Part shown: positions 23,901 to 32,276 of the stretch, one piece after another
How positions within the stretch are numbered: the stretch's first letter is position 1
Layout of the letters: each line of letters begins with the position of its first letter
Source: an uncultured Clostridia bacterium
Lineage (GTDB): Bacteria > Bacillota > Clostridia > Oscillospirales > Ruminococcaceae
Assembly (NCBI GenBank): GCA_947628655.1
Contig: CANRAS010000006.1
Coordinates: 61,646-125,645, forward strand
Direction: 5' to 3'
Length of the DNA: 64,000 nt
Notes under the pieces: model-generated
Databases searched by the model: none
Told to the model about the DNA's origin: nothing
What the model saw: only the letters and a program-made list of their open reading frames with translations
Made by a program: the position numbers and the translations under genes

Positions 23901-24567
23901 CTTTATCCGCTGTTTCATCACAGCGGACGTATATCTCGGTATACGGCTCCTGCGTGAAATCCTCCTCGGCTACGAGCATAAGCGCGTCAAGTTTGCCGTT
24001 GCCTATCGTCGTTGAACCGCGGTCTGTAAGCGAAATAAACATCGGCGTTTCGTATGTTCCGACTATTGTGTATTCTTTGTATTTCAGCGGGAAATCCTCC
24101 GCGCCCGTCGGGTCCTCTGCCTGCACAACATCGCCTATGTTGTTATTGCCCTCTCGCATTGTGTTCATACTGACAAGCGCCTCGCCGGGGCTTTCGATAT
24201 TTCTGCCGTCGGTTATCGTTATCGTGTTTATTTCATCGGGGAGCGCGGAATATACGCGCGTTGTGTATTCCTTGTCGCTGTCGTGTATAATCACATCGGT
24301 GAACTTCGACGCATACGCGCTTTCAACGCCGTCTAATTCTTCGAGCGCTTTGACGTCGCTGTCGGTAAGTCCGAATGTAGAAACTACGCGCAGATCGAAC
24401 AGGTTATGTTCATCGAAATATCTGTCCGCAGAACGGCGCATATCTCCGCCCGACGCGCGGACTCCGCTGAAAAACCCTACGCCTATCGCGCATATCAGAA
24501 AAATCGAAAGAAATCGGCTTTTCGACTTCGTTATCTCGCGCAGAGTGTTTTTATTCAACGCTTTCAA
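20950..24567 (-). CDS. Large FtsX-type ABC permease with coiled-coil stalk
   Basis: The roughly 1205-residue permease has one N-terminal membrane helix (SRFLSIFLICAIGVGFFSGV), an extracytoplasmic domain, a long coiled coil (about residues 255-650) built of 7- and 14-residue units such as QQIADGEQELADAKTELDDG, then three membrane helices with FtsX features (RTQTGTLKALGYSRGAIMRH), a second extracytoplasmic domain and three more helices near the end. This matches the YhgE/MacB-like exporters that pair with a separate ATPase. The TTG at 24567 was chosen because GGAGG lies 7 bases upstream; the ORF opens 14 codons earlier without a ribosome site. The ATPase gene ends 22 bases upstream. The repeats give antisense ORFs that are not genes. 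Confidence 0.88.
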   Translation of the reverse strand: MKALNKNTLREITKSKSRFLSIFLICAIGVGFFSGVRASGGDMRRSADRYFDEHNLFDLRVVSTFGLTDSDVKALEELDGVESAYASKFTDVIIHDSDKEYTTRVYSALPDEINTITITDGRNIESPGEALVSMNTMREGNNNIGDVVQAEDPTGAEDFPLKYKEYTIVGTYETPMFISLTDRGSTTIGNGKLDALMLVAEEDFTQEPYTEIYVRCDETADKECYSDDYKTLRDEISDKLEELGEKRSKIRYDEVLGDVIQEIADGEEELEKAKADGEKELADALEELADAEQQIADGEQELADAKTELDDGKVQLDDGERQLADARATLDETKETLENAKKELDDGQAELDKAKQEIDDGEKQLADSKALIDEGEQQIADGKSQLSSARASLSQGRAELNQLYSAIDEMTAGKALIESQLPAVQQGYQTAQETVTGLQKAYDETEKAAPPDPVKLAELKAQLEQAIIARDTAQATLDELNNNLATINSQLPNLQATAESASKKISDGESQLSSAESLLAEKETELEEGKAEYEKGVEELENGKKEYEDGLALFNENKAKYDDGYQQYLDGEDEYNKSLAEFNEKKAEYEQGAADYENGVAELEDAKEKYEQGLADYDKGKADFEKEIADAEQEIADAKQKVADAGQAEWYIFNRENDTGYAEYESNAERIDRIALIFPIFFLLVAGLVCLTTMSRMVEEQRTQTGTLKALGYSRGAIMRHYMIYAVSAALIGGTLGAVGGCFLFPGVIIYAYSMMYAVTDIVFMFTAENLIVSIGSMTLAIALTVYFSCTKSLQETPASLMRPKAPKAGKRVFLEKIPFIWKRMNFFAKISARNIIRYKRRMIMTIVGIAGCTALSLTGFGLKNSIMDVADLQYNGIYQYSGYLAYDEDISENEMQTVYDTLTEYEPETAYTRAIIKQYDMSHENNSAKVYITAVENSDIFETFVDMHDRKTREKVSMKDGAVITEKAAALLGAKAGDEIVVKLSDSESRKVTITAVTEQYAGHYLYLSEQQFEDTFGELPAYNILYFYNNISRDDDVQSAFKEHVLENENVAAIMMNAASLNSIYDTLKILDIVVLVLIASAAALAFVVMYNLSNVNITERIREIATLKVLGFYDLEVSSYVFRESIVLSLIGAAVGLGLGQALCMFVVTTAEIDEIMFGRTIHPLSYVWAFLLTIVFSLAVNLIMTKPLKKVSMVESLKSVE

Positions 24568-24589
24568 CCAGACACCTCCGAGTTTGCCG

Positions 24590-25291
24590 TTACCATTCAA
24601 TTTCTTCAACGGGCGTGGGGTTTTCGTTCAGAATTGTCTTGCTTACCTTGCTGTTTTTAATCATAATCACTCTGTCCGCCATCGGGGTTATCGCGGTGTT
24701 GTGCGTTACGAGAATGACCGTCATTTTGTCGTTTCGGCAGGTGTCCTGAAGCAGCTTTAAAATCATCTTGCCCGTGTTGTAGTCAAGAGCGCCTGTCGGT
24801 TCGTCACAAAGGAGAAGTTTCGGTTTTTTGGAAAGCGCCCGCGCTATTGAAACTCTCTGCTGTTCGCCGCCCGACAACTGCGCGGGGAAGTTGTCAAGGC
24901 GTTCTCCCAAGCCCACTTTGCGGAGAATTTCCTCTGCGGGAATGTAATTGTCCTTTGTCTGCGCGGCGATTTCTACATTCTCCTTTGCCGTGAGGTTCGG
25001 CAGGAGATTGTAGAACTGGAATATAAAACCGATGTCGAACCTGCGGTAGAGCGTCAACTGCTTTCTCGTGTAGCCGTCGACGCGCGAACCGTCGACTGAG
25101 ATAATTCCCTCGTCGCAGGTGTCCATACCGCCTAACATATTAAGCACCGTGGTTTTGCCCGAACCCGACGGTCCTACGATTACGCAGAGTTCGCCTTTTT
25201 CTATGTCGAACGTCATACCGTCGGCGGCGTTTATCGTTGTTTCGCCGACGTGGTAACGTTTGTAAACGTCCTTTAATGTAACGAATGCCAA
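24590..25291 (-). CDS. ABC transporter ATP-binding protein (MacB/LolD-like)
   Basis: A 233-residue ATPase that powers the large FtsX permease encoded next. Walker A GPSGSGKTT, Q-loop IFQFYNLLPNL, signature LSGGEQQRVSIARAL, Walker B LLLCDEPTGALD and H-loop VTHN are all present. The TTG at 25291 (start MAFVTLKDVYKRY) was chosen because GGGGGTGA sits about 8 bases upstream; the longer ORF has no such site. No regulator is adjacent. It follows serS after a hairpin. Confidence 0.9.
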   Translation of the reverse strand: MAFVTLKDVYKRYHVGETTINAADGMTFDIEKGELCVIVGPSGSGKTTVLNMLGGMDTCDEGIISVDGSRVDGYTRKQLTLYRRFDIGFIFQFYNLLPNLTAKENVEIAAQTKDNYIPAEEILRKVGLGERLDNFPAQLSGGEQQRVSIARALSKKPKLLLCDEPTGALDYNTGKMILKLLQDTCRNDKMTVILVTHNTAITPMADRVIMIKNSKVSKTILNENPTPVEEIEW

Positions 25292-25302
25292 ATTAAAGTC
25301 AC

Positions 25303-25337
25303 CCCCAAAATGCCGTGCAACACCGTACAAAACGTGC
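25303..25337 (-). terminator. Hairpin between serS and the ABC exporter
   Basis: GCAGCACCGCACG and its partner CGTACGGTGTTGC pair across a TTTT loop on the minus strand. The downstream T run is poor, so it may only attenuate transcription. Confidence 0.45.
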
Positions 25338-25360
25338 GGTGCTGCAATAATATTTTGTTG

Positions 25361-26647
25361 TTATTTCTTGGGAACGAGTTTTTCCGTACCGCCCATATAC
25401 GGACGGAGAGCCTCGGGGATATTTACAGAGCCGTCCGCGTTCAGGTTGTTTTCAAGGAACGCAATAAGCATACGCGGAGGAGCGACGCAGGTGTTATTAA
25501 GAGTATGGGCGAAATACTTGCCGTCCTTGCCCTTTACGCGGATTTTAAGACGGCGCGCCTGCGCGTCGCCGAGGTTTGAACACGACCCCACCTCGAAATA
25601 CTTCTTCTGGCGCGGGCTCCACGCCTCAACGTCAAGGCTCTTTACTTTCAAGTCCGCCAGATCGCCCGAACAGCATTCAAGCGTTCTCACAGGAATATCA
25701 AGCGAACGGAACATATCCACGGTGTTCTGCCAAAGTTTATCAAACCACATTTTCGATTCTTCGGGCTTGCACACGACTATCATTTCCTGCTTTTCAAACT
25801 GGTGTATCCTGTAAACTCCGCGCTCCTCTTTTCCGTGCGCGCCTTTCTCCTTGCGGAAACACGGAGAATAGCTTGTCAGAGTATACGGGAGTTTATCTTC
25901 GTCGATTATCGTGTCGATAAATCTTCCTATCATCGAGTGTTCCGACGTGCCTATCAAATACAAGTCCTCGCCCTCGATTTTATACATCATATCGTCCATT
26001 TCCGCGAAACTCATAACGCCCGTTACAACGTTCGAGCGTATCATAAACGGCGGGACAACATAGGTAAAGCCCCTGTTTATCATAAAATCACGGGCGTAGG
26101 ATAATACCGCGGAGTGAACTCTCGCGATGTCGCCCATAAGATAATAAAACCCGTTTCCCGCGACTTTTCTCGCCGCGTCAAGGTCAATTCCGCAAAAGCG
26201 TTCCATAATGTCCGTGTGGTACGGTATCTCAAAATCGGGAACTGCGGGTTCGCCGAAACGCTCTATCTCGACGTTCTCCGTGTCGTTCTTCCCTATCGGA
26301 ACGGACGGGTCGATAATGTTCGGAATGGTCATCATAATCTTTGTGATTTTTTCCGAAAGTTCGGCTTGCTTTGCCTCAAGCTGTTTTTGCTCCTCGTCAA
26401 AGCCCGCGATTTTCGCTTTCGCTTTTTCGACCTCGTCTTTCAGACCCTTTGCCGCAAAACCGCCTATTTCCTTAGAAATGCGGTTTCTGTCGGCGCGGAG
26501 CTGTTCCATTGCCTGAATTGCCGCGCGGTTTTCCGCGTCGAGTTTGATTACTTCGTCCACGAGCGGGAGTTTTTCGTCCTGAAATTTCTTCTTGATATTC
26601 TCCTTTACCGCGTCGGGATTTTCACGCAAAAATTTAATGTCTATCAT
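25361..26647 (-). CDS. serS: Seryl-tRNA synthetase
   Basis: Class II synthetase that charges tRNA-Ser. The 428-residue protein shows the N-terminal coiled-coil arm (about residues 25-105), motif 2 CFRKEKGAHGKEERGVYRIH and motif 3 with ARRLKIRVKGKDGKYFAHTL then NNTCVAPPRMLIAFLE. It lies 28 bases downstream of parB on the same strand. No T-box leader was seen in front of it, which fits expression from the par transcript. Confidence 0.95.
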   Translation of the reverse strand: MIDIKFLRENPDAVKENIKKKFQDEKLPLVDEVIKLDAENRAAIQAMEQLRADRNRISKEIGGFAAKGLKDEVEKAKAKIAGFDEEQKQLEAKQAELSEKITKIMMTIPNIIDPSVPIGKNDTENVEIERFGEPAVPDFEIPYHTDIMERFCGIDLDAARKVAGNGFYYLMGDIARVHSAVLSYARDFMINRGFTYVVPPFMIRSNVVTGVMSFAEMDDMMYKIEGEDLYLIGTSEHSMIGRFIDTIIDEDKLPYTLTSYSPCFRKEKGAHGKEERGVYRIHQFEKQEMIVVCKPEESKMWFDKLWQNTVDMFRSLDIPVRTLECCSGDLADLKVKSLDVEAWSPRQKKYFEVGSCSNLGDAQARRLKIRVKGKDGKYFAHTLNNTCVAPPRMLIAFLENNLNADGSVNIPEALRPYMGGTEKLVPKK

Positions 26648-26675
26648 TGTTATTCTCCTTTTGATTTTTTAATAT

Positions 26676-27530
26676 TTATTCGTCTTGAAAATGCGAAAGT
26701 ATCGTTTCAAGTTCGTCTTTGTCCTTGAATTTTATCTGCAAAACGCCGCCGTTTTTGTTCTCGTTTACGGTGACTTTTGTGCCTAATATTTCGCCCAGGC
26801 TCACTTCAACTTCGGTGTAGTAGTTCAGCTTGCGCGGGGATTTTTTCGGCTTTGCGTCCTGCTCCTCGCGGCGCGCTATAGCCTCGACCTGGCGCACGGA
26901 AAGTTCGCCCTCGGCGGTTTTGTGCGCGAGTTCAATCATCACCGCCTCGTCTTTTATCTTCTTCAGCGCCTTGCAATGCCCCGCCGAAAGACTTCCGTTT
27001 TTCAGCAGTTCCTGAACGGCGTTCGGCATTGTCAGAAGTCCCAAACTGTTTGCAATTGACGAACGCGCCTTGCCTAATGCCTTTGCGAGTTTATCCTGCG
27101 TTATCCCGCTTTTTTCGAGCAGTTCTTTATAGCCTAACGCCTCTTCTATCGGGTTTAAGTTCTCGCGCTGGAGGTTTTCTATCATCGCTATCTGCATTGC
27201 CTGCTCGTCGGTCAGGTCGTCGCGGATAACTACGGGAATTTCCGATAACCCCGCCATTTTCGCGGCTCTCCAGCGGCGTTCCCCGGCGATTATCTGATAA
27301 CTCCCGCCCGGCATTGAACGCACGATAAGCGGTTGTATTACGCCGTGTTCGTTTATCGAATCGGCTAACTGCTGTAACGCCTCTTTATCGAAATTCTTTC
27401 GCGGCTGGTCTTTGTTCGGCTCTATCTCGCTTATTCGGAGCGTTGACGCGCTGTCGAGGCTCTCGCTGCCGTTGTCGAAGAAAAGGTCGCTGAAACTGCC
27501 CTCTGTTTTCTTTTCACTTTTTCGTGCCAT
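26676..27530 (-). CDS. parB: Chromosome partitioning protein ParB (Spo0J)
   Basis: CTP-dependent clamp that loads at parS sites and recruits SMC. The 284-residue protein has the ParB/Srx box (PLIVRSMPGGSYQIIAGERR), the CTP motif GERRWRAAK, ENLQRENLNPIEEA, the helix-turn-helix ITQDKLAKALGKARSSIANS and a C-terminal dimer domain. ATG 27530 follows GAGAGA; the ORF opens six codons upstream. It overlaps the parA stop, so the two are coupled. Two parS sites lie at 28424 and 32257. Confidence 0.95.
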   Translation of the reverse strand: MARKSEKKTEGSFSDLFFDNGSESLDSASTLRISEIEPNKDQPRKNFDKEALQQLADSINEHGVIQPLIVRSMPGGSYQIIAGERRWRAAKMAGLSEIPVVIRDDLTDEQAMQIAMIENLQRENLNPIEEALGYKELLEKSGITQDKLAKALGKARSSIANSLGLLTMPNAVQELLKNGSLSAGHCKALKKIKDEAVMIELAHKTAEGELSVRQVEAIARREEQDAKPKKSPRKLNYYTEVEVSLGEILGTKVTVNENKNGGVLQIKFKDKDELETILSHFQDE

Positions 27531-28311
27531 TTGCTCTCTCCATTTCACGGATTTTCGTTATTATTTCCTTTGACAGCTTAACATACGCGTCCGCGCCCGC
27601 GGAACGCTTGTCGTAGTATATAATAGGTTCGCCGTGGCTTTGCGCCTCGGAGATTTTCACGTTGCGCGGCACTTCCGTTTTGAAAACGGCTTTTTTGTCG
27701 AACGCGCCCTTGATGTCGGATTTTATCTCGTTCCCCGAAAGCAAGCGCCTGTCAACCATCGTGAACACTATTCCCATAATGTTAAGCGACGGATTGTAGT
27801 GCTGTTTTACTTTCTTTATTGTGTACATAAGCTGTGCCAAGCCCTCCCGCGCAAAATGCTCGCACACCATTGGAACGATAAGCGTATCGCACGCCGCGAG
27901 AGCGTTCACCGCGAGTACGCCCAAACTCGGCAGGCTGTCTATCATAATTATGTCGTAGCTGTCGCGCAGCGGCAATATCGCTTTTCTGAGCTGAACGTTC
28001 TTTTGCTGTATAGCGTTCAGCGCGCCCTCCGCGTCGCATAGTTTGCTTGTCGCGGGCAGGAGCGAGATGTTTTTATAGCGCGTTTCGATAACAGCGTCCT
28101 GCGCCCGGCATTCCCCCGTCACAACGTCGTATGACGTGAGGTCAAGCGTTTTCTTCTTTATCCCGAAACCCGTCGTCGAGTTTCCCTGAGGGTCGAAATC
28201 GACAAGCAGGGTTTTCTTGCCGAGCGCGCCAAGCCCCGCCGCGGCGTTCACCGCCGTCGTCGTCTTTCCGACGCCGCCTTTTTGATTTACTATTCCGATT
28301 ATTATTCCCAA
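27514..28311 (-). CDS. parA: Chromosome partitioning ATPase ParA (Soj)
   Basis: Deviant Walker A ATPase KGGVGKTT near residue 10, with Walker A' DFDPQGN and Walker B IMIDSLPSLG. About 265 residues, a normal Soj length. The TTG at 28311 was chosen because GGAGGT lies 9 bases upstream; the ORF opens nine codons earlier. The promoter has an extended -10 (TGTTATAAT, minus strand, near 28377-28385), with a parS site about 40 bases upstream of it. It works with ParB and DnaA in origin segregation and replication control. Confidence 0.95.
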   Translation of the reverse strand: MGIIIGIVNQKGGVGKTTTAVNAAAGLGALGKKTLLVDFDPQGNSTTGFGIKKKTLDLTSYDVVTGECRAQDAVIETRYKNISLLPATSKLCDAEGALNAIQQKNVQLRKAILPLRDSYDIIMIDSLPSLGVLAVNALAACDTLIVPMVCEHFAREGLAQLMYTIKKVKQHYNPSLNIMGIVFTMVDRRLLSGNEIKSDIKGAFDKKAVFKTEVPRNVKISEAQSHGEPIIYYDKRSAGADAYVKLSKEIITKIREMERANGTKK

Positions 28312-28376
28312 ATTCAATATACCTCCGATGTCGGGCATTTCCCGCGCGGGCGGGAATACCTGTGCTTACGGATTAT

Positions 28377-28385
28377 ATTATAACA
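28377..28385 (-). promoter_or_regulatory. Extended -10 promoter of the parAB operon
   Basis: Minus strand TGT-TATAAT (28385-28377). No good -35 box is present, which fits an extended -10 promoter. An imperfect palindrome, ATTTCCCGCGCGGGCGGGAAT (28338-28355 core), lies in the leader. Confidence 0.6.
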
Positions 28386-28423
28386 TAACTTTCGCCAAAA
28401 AGGAATAGCGTTTGACAAAAAAA

Positions 28424-28439
28424 TGTTCCACGTGGAACA
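28424..28439. other. parS site 1
   Basis: TGTTCCACGTGGAACA, a perfect 16-bp palindrome of the parS type bound by ParB. It lies between noc and parA. Confidence 0.93.
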
Positions 28440-28490
28440 TTTTCAGCAAATAGCACAAAATAACGTTTAGAAACTGCCGATAGTTTGATA

Positions 28491-28530
28491 GACAAAATCA
28501 GCTAATCGGCGAGGATTAGCTGATTTTGTC
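28491..28530 (-). terminator. Long perfect hairpin after noc
   Basis: GACAAAATCAGCTAATC and its exact complement form a 17-bp stem with a 6-base loop, placed right at the noc stop codon. It can work in both directions but has no separate T tract beyond the stem. Confidence 0.7.
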
Positions 28531-29339
28531 TATATGTTGTTTCTCGGAAAACGAATTGTGTATTCATAGAAATCGTCGGATTTTTCCGCCGTGAAATCGC
28601 ACGGGATATTGTCGGCTTTTATGCGCTTTAAAAGGGCGTTCAGCGAGTTCATATAAACGCGCGACGGGGCTTTCAGTTCAAAATTCGCGCGCTGTTTCTT
28701 CGGCGGTTTGCCGCCTAATGTGTGTTCGACAAGGCTTTCGGTCTGTTCGAGGTTGAGGTTCTTCGAGATGACTTTCTCTATTGCCTTGACGCGCGTTACT
28801 CCGTCGTCTATTCGGATAAGCGCCCGCGCTTGGCGTTCGGAGAGGTTGCCCATTAAAAGCAAACGGCGTTCGGCGTCGGAAAATCTCAGCAGGCGCAGTT
28901 TGTTCGCTATCGTGGACTGCGCCTTCCCAAGGCGTTTCGCCGCCTCCTCCTGCGTCAGCCCATAGTACGATATAAGTTTCTCAATGCCGAGAGCCTCCTC
29001 AAAGTAGCTTAGATCCTTGCGCTGAATGTTTTCAATCAAGGCAAGCACCGCCGACTGTTCATCGTCTACGGTCATAACAATGCACGGCACTTCGCAAAGT
29101 CCCGCGAGCCTTGCGGCGCGCGTGCGCCGTTCACCGCTGATTATCTCGTAAACCGCGCCGCATTTCCGAACGCAAATCGGCTGTAAAATACCGTTTTCCT
29201 TTATGCTCCGAGCGAGCGACAACAGCGCTTCCTCGCTGAATTCTCTGCGCGGCTGTGCCTTGTTCGGCACTAAGACGGCGGTTTCGAGCATAACTATCTG
29301 CTGTTCGGTTTTTTCCTTTGTTTTAAAAAAAGTCCCCAT
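28530..29339 (-). CDS. noc: ParB-like nucleoid occlusion protein Noc
   Basis: The 269-residue ParB paralogue lies in the standard Bacillota slot between rsmG and parA. It has the ParB box VLVPNKAQPRREF, the CTP motif SGERRTRAARLAG, ENIQRKDLSYFEEALG and the helix-turn-helix LTQEEAAKRLGKAQSTIANK. Noc stops division over the nucleoid by binding DNA and membrane. The N-terminus (MGTFFKTKEK) is short and only weakly like the membrane-targeting helix of Bacillus Noc, so a second ParB is the alternative. ATG 29339 has AAAGGAGA seven bases upstream. A Noc-site-like palindrome overlaps its promoter. Confidence 0.85.
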   Translation of the reverse strand: MGTFFKTKEKTEQQIVMLETAVLVPNKAQPRREFSEEALLSLARSIKENGILQPICVRKCGAVYEIISGERRTRAARLAGLCEVPCIVMTVDDEQSAVLALIENIQRKDLSYFEEALGIEKLISYYGLTQEEAAKRLGKAQSTIANKLRLLRFSDAERRLLLMGNLSERQARALIRIDDGVTRVKAIEKVISKNLNLEQTESLVEHTLGGKPPKKQRANFELKAPSRVYMNSLNALLKRIKADNIPCDFTAEKSDDFYEYTIRFPRNNI

Positions 29340-29378
29340 ATGTATTCTCCTTTGCAATTTTTTCCTGCAAGTTTATTC

Positions 29379-29411
29379 TAACATACATCGGGGGATATTT
29401 CCACGGGAAAT
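29379..29411 (-). promoter_or_regulatory. noc promoter with overlapping NBS-like palindrome
   Basis: Minus strand: TGGAAA, 17-base spacer, TAGAAT upstream of the noc leader. The -35 region overlaps ATTTCCACGGGAAAT (29397-29411), close to the known Noc site ATTTCCCGGGAAAT but one base longer. Confidence 0.45.
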
Positions 29412-29440
29412 TATCGACGCGGGGAAATAAAACGCGACAA

Positions 29441-29468
29441 AAAAAGCCGTATTACAACGGCTTTTTCG
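29441..29468 (-). terminator. rsmG terminator overlapping its stop codon
   Basis: AAAAAGCCGT and ACGGCTTTTT form a stem whose loop holds the TAA stop of rsmG. A T-rich tail follows on the minus strand. Confidence 0.75.
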
Positions 29469-30132
29469 CGATAATTCCGCTGTTTCGCGGATATTTTGTC
29501 GGAGTTTGCGATATTTTTTTGACTATACATAAACGCCTGTTGTCGCCGTTCGGAAGTTTATAGTCCGTGATTTGCTCTATCTTACCGCCTAGGATTTTAA
29601 CGGCGTTCTCAGCAGAATTTATGTCCTCGTTTACGGATTTTAACGCCGCGAATACCCCGCCGACTTTCACAAACGGCAGGCAGTATTCGGTAAGCGCCGG
29701 CATTGCCGCGACTGCCCGCGCGGTCGCTATGTCGAACTGTTCGCGCGTTTTCCTTGAAAGTTCCTCGGCGCGGGCGTGGATTATTTTCGCACGGACGCCG
29801 ATTTTCTCACAGGCGAGTTCGAGATAAACGCACCGTTTCCCCAAGCTGTCGCACATCGTCATTTTAAGGTCGGGGCGCATAATTAACAGCGGGAGCGACG
29901 GAAAGCCCGCGCCCGTTCCTACGTCAATAACGCTCGCACCCTTAGGAATTTCTATCATAGTAAACGGCAGAACGCTGTCGATAAAATGCTTTTCGACGAC
30001 TTCGGAAAATTCGGTTATCGCGGTGAGGTTGACGTTTTTGTTGTATTCCGTCATAAACTCGAAAAGCGTGCGAAACTGCTCCTCCTGCGGTTTTTCAAGC
30101 GTAATTCCCGCGCGTTTGAACATCTCAACCAT
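29452..30132 (-). CDS. rsmG: 16S rRNA (guanine527-N7)-methyltransferase RsmG
   Basis: Methylates G527 of 16S rRNA with S-adenosylmethionine. The 226-residue protein carries NLTAI, the SAM motif [15 protein letters not shown], the MCDSLGKR strand end and [19 protein letters not shown] with KVGG. ATG 30132 has GGGAGA just upstream and overlaps the mnmG stop, so the two are coupled. The order mnmG-rsmG-noc-parA-parB is the standard Bacillota one. Confidence 0.95.
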   Translation of the reverse strand: MVEMFKRAGITLEKPQEEQFRTLFEFMTEYNKNVNLTAITEFSEVVEKHFIDSVLPFTMIEIPKGASVIDVGTGAGFPSLPLLIMRPDLKMTMCDSLGKRCVYLELACEKIGVRAKIIHARAEELSRKTREQFDIATARAVAAMPALTEYCLPFVKVGGVFAALKSVNEDINSAENAVKILGGKIEQITDYKLPNGDNRRLCIVKKISQTPTKYPRNSGIIAKKPL

Positions 30133-32002
30133 CGTGTTCTCCCTTTCCCGCAAGCCACACGAGCAGAACGGAAACGTCAGCGGGGTTTACTCCCGAAATC
30201 CGTCCCGCCTGCCCTACGTTCAGCGGTTTGAACTTGTTTAATTTCTCCTGCGCCTCTAGGCGAAGTCCCTTTATCGTCCTGTAATCTATATCCGAGGGGA
30301 GTTTTTTCTGCTCGAATTTTCGCATTTTCTCTACTTGTTCAAGCTGAATTTTGATGTACCCCGAATACTTCACCTCGATTTCAAGGCGGTTTACAAGCGT
30401 TACTTTCATCGGCGGTCTGCTGTCGTCGAACGGCGCCAAATCGGCGTAAGAAAGCTGAGGGCGCTTTAACAGTTCGACAAGCCGAACGCCCGTTGTTATC
30501 GGCGTTGTGCCTTTTTGCTCCAACATCGCGTTCAGTTCGGCGGTCGGGTGAATAGTTGTTTGCTTTACGCGCTGAAGTTCGTTTCGGAGAATTTCGCTGT
30601 CCTGCTCGAAACGCCTGTAGCGTTCATCGGACACTAAACCTATCTCGTGACCGATAGGCAAAAGCCGTTCGGGGGCGTTGTCCTGCCTTAGAATAAGTCG
30701 GTATTCGCTGCGGGAAGTCATCATTCGATAAGGTTCGGAACAGCCCTTTGTAACCAGATCGTCAATAAGCGTGCCGATATAGCTTGACGCGCGGTCGAGG
30801 ATAAGCGGGGATTTGCCGAGGATTTTCCGCGCGGCGTTTACTCCCGCGACAATTCCCTGCGCCGCCGCCTCCTCGTATCCCGATGTGCAGTTGAACTGCC
30901 CCGCGCCGTAAAGTCCGCTTATTCGCTTAAATTCAAGCGCAGGCGAAAGTTCCAGCGGGTCGCAGCAGTCGTATTCTATCGCATACGCGGGGCGCATTAT
31001 CTCAACGTGTTCAAGACCCCGTATCGTGCGCAGAAATTTTAGCTGAACATCTTCGGGCAGGCTTGAACTCATACCCTGAAGATAATATTCATCGGTGTCA
31101 AGACCTATAGGCTCTACAAAAAGCTGATGGCGTTCCTTGTCCTTAAAGCGGACTATCTTGTCCTCAATGCTCGGACAGTATCGCGGACCTATGCCCTCAA
31201 TCCTCCCCGAATACAGCGGAGAACGTCCGAGGTTTTCGAGGATAACGCGGTGCGTTTCGGCGTTTGTATATGTGACATAGCACTCGGCTTTGTTTTCGAG
31301 TTTGCTTTCATTATCGAACGAAAACGGCATTATTTCCTCGTCCCCGCTTTGCTTTTCCATAACGGAAAAATCAATAGACCGCCTATGAACCCGCGCGGGC
31401 GTTCCCGTTTTAAATCTCCGCATAGAAATTCCGAGGGATTTAAGGCAAGCTGTAAGTTCCGTTGACGGCAAAACGTTGTCGGGTCCTGCCGAATAATTAA
31501 GTTCGCCGATGTGGATTTTTCCGTTTAAGTAAGTACCCGTCGTGATTATCGCGGCTTTGCACGGATAGAGCGCGCCGAGTTTCGTCCGAACGCCCGTGAT
31601 TTTCCCGTCCTCCACGTCAACAGCCGTGACTTCCCCCTGCTTTATAAACAGGTTCGGCGTCTTTTCAAGCGCGGACTTCATATACGCGTGATACCTCACA
31701 CGGTCGCTTTGAACGCGCAGGCTGTGGACGGCGGGACCTTTTCCTTTATTCAGTATGCGCGACTGGATAAACGTCGCGTCGGCGGCTTTGCCCATTTCCC
31801 CGCCCAGCGCGTCAATCTCGCACACTATTTGTCCCTTTGCCGAACCGCCTATGCACGGATTGCACGGCATATTCGCTATGCAGTCGAGCGACAGCGTGAA
31901 AACAGCGGTTTTAAGTCCGAGGCGCGCCGCCGCGAGAGCCGCCTCACAGCCCGCGTGTCCCGCGCCTATTACGCATACATCGTATTCTTCAAGAGTGTAC
32001 AT
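30125..32002 (-). CDS. mnmG: tRNA uridine-5-carboxymethylaminomethyl modification protein MnmG
   Basis: FAD enzyme that, with MnmE, modifies wobble uridine 34 of tRNAs. The 625-residue protein matches family length, with the FAD motif [34 protein letters not shown] and the C-terminal [20 protein letters not shown] partner mnmE gene is not in the window. It sits 10 bases downstream of the shortened GyrI-like gene on the same strand. Confidence 0.96.
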   Translation of the reverse strand: MYTLEEYDVCVIGAGHAGCEAALAAARLGLKTAVFTLSLDCIANMPCNPCIGGSAKGQIVCEIDALGGEMGKAADATFIQSRILNKGKGPAVHSLRVQSDRVRYHAYMKSALEKTPNLFIKQGEVTAVDVEDGKITGVRTKLGALYPCKAAIITTGTYLNGKIHIGELNYSAGPDNVLPSTELTACLKSLGISMRRFKTGTPARVHRRSIDFSVMEKQSGDEEIMPFSFDNESKLENKAECYVTYTNAETHRVILENLGRSPLYSGRIEGIGPRYCPSIEDKIVRFKDKERHQLFVEPIGLDTDEYYLQGMSSSLPEDVQLKFLRTIRGLEHVEIMRPAYAIEYDCCDPLELSPALEFKRISGLYGAGQFNCTSGYEEAAAQGIVAGVNAARKILGKSPLILDRASSYIGTLIDDLVTKGCSEPYRMMTSRSEYRLILRQDNAPERLLPIGHEIGLVSDERYRRFEQDSEILRNELQRVKQTTIHPTAELNAMLEQKGTTPITTGVRLVELLKRPQLSYADLAPFDDSRPPMKVTLVNRLEIEVKYSGYIKIQLEQVEKMRKFEQKKLPSDIDYRTIKGLRLEAQEKLNKFKPLNVGQAGRISGVNPADVSVLLVWLAGKGEHDG

Positions 32003-32012
32003 AAAATATTCC

Positions 32013-32243
32013 TCATATTTTCTTTATCGGTATTCTGATAACCGTTTTGAGCCGTTCGGGAGCGGTTTTGCGCGGGTCGGAGAGGTAAATCTCGTGGTGA
32101 AGTCGTTTTGCTGTGATGTCCTCCGCATTCGGGTCGCCCTTTCCGCGAACGGCTATGTAATTCATCTTCGGCACTTCGACAAGCGCGGGTTTGCTCTTTG
32201 GGAGATAAAACTCCTTGTACTCTTTTTTAAAATCAAAAGCCAT
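32013..32243 (-). CDS. GyrI-like domain protein with internal deletion
   Basis: The 76-residue product joins the N-terminus of GyrI-like proteins ([17 protein letters not shown], then [18 protein letters not shown]) directly to their C-terminus ([20 protein letters not shown], then [10 protein letters not shown]). Full-length relatives, as I recall them, are about 200 residues, so about 120 residues, most of the small-molecule-binding fold, are missing without a frameshift. It keeps a good GGAGG site at ATG 32243. The ORF can also open upstream inside parS, but that has no ribosome site. It is either an expressed fragment or decaying in frame. Downstream, mnmG follows after 10 bases. Confidence 0.75.
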   Translation of the reverse strand: MAFDFKKEYKEFYLPKSKPALVEVPKMNYIAVRGKGDPNAEDITAKRLHHEIYLSDPRKTAPERLKTVIRIPIKKI

Positions 32244-32256
32244 AAAAATCCTCCAA

Positions 32257-32272
32257 TGTTCCACGTGGAACA
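32257..32272. other. parS site 2
   Basis: TGTTCCACGTGGAACA, identical to the site at 28424. It lies in the leader of the GyrI-like gene, about 14 bases from its start codon, between gyrA and mnmG. Confidence 0.93.
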
Positions 32273-32276
32273 TTCA

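Noticed and set aside
23349..24760. Long plus-strand ORFs opposite the coiled-coil permease
   Set aside because: They mirror the repeated codons of the coiled coil on the other strand; products are low-complexity Arg/Leu or Ser chains without ribosome sites.
26648..26675. T-box leader in front of serS
   Set aside because: Only 28 bases separate parB and serS, too short for a T-box, and no GGTGG-type element is present.
28530..29339. Second ParB called as a plasmid remnant
   Set aside because: Its place between rsmG and parA is the standard chromosomal noc position, and its neighbours are all housekeeping genes.
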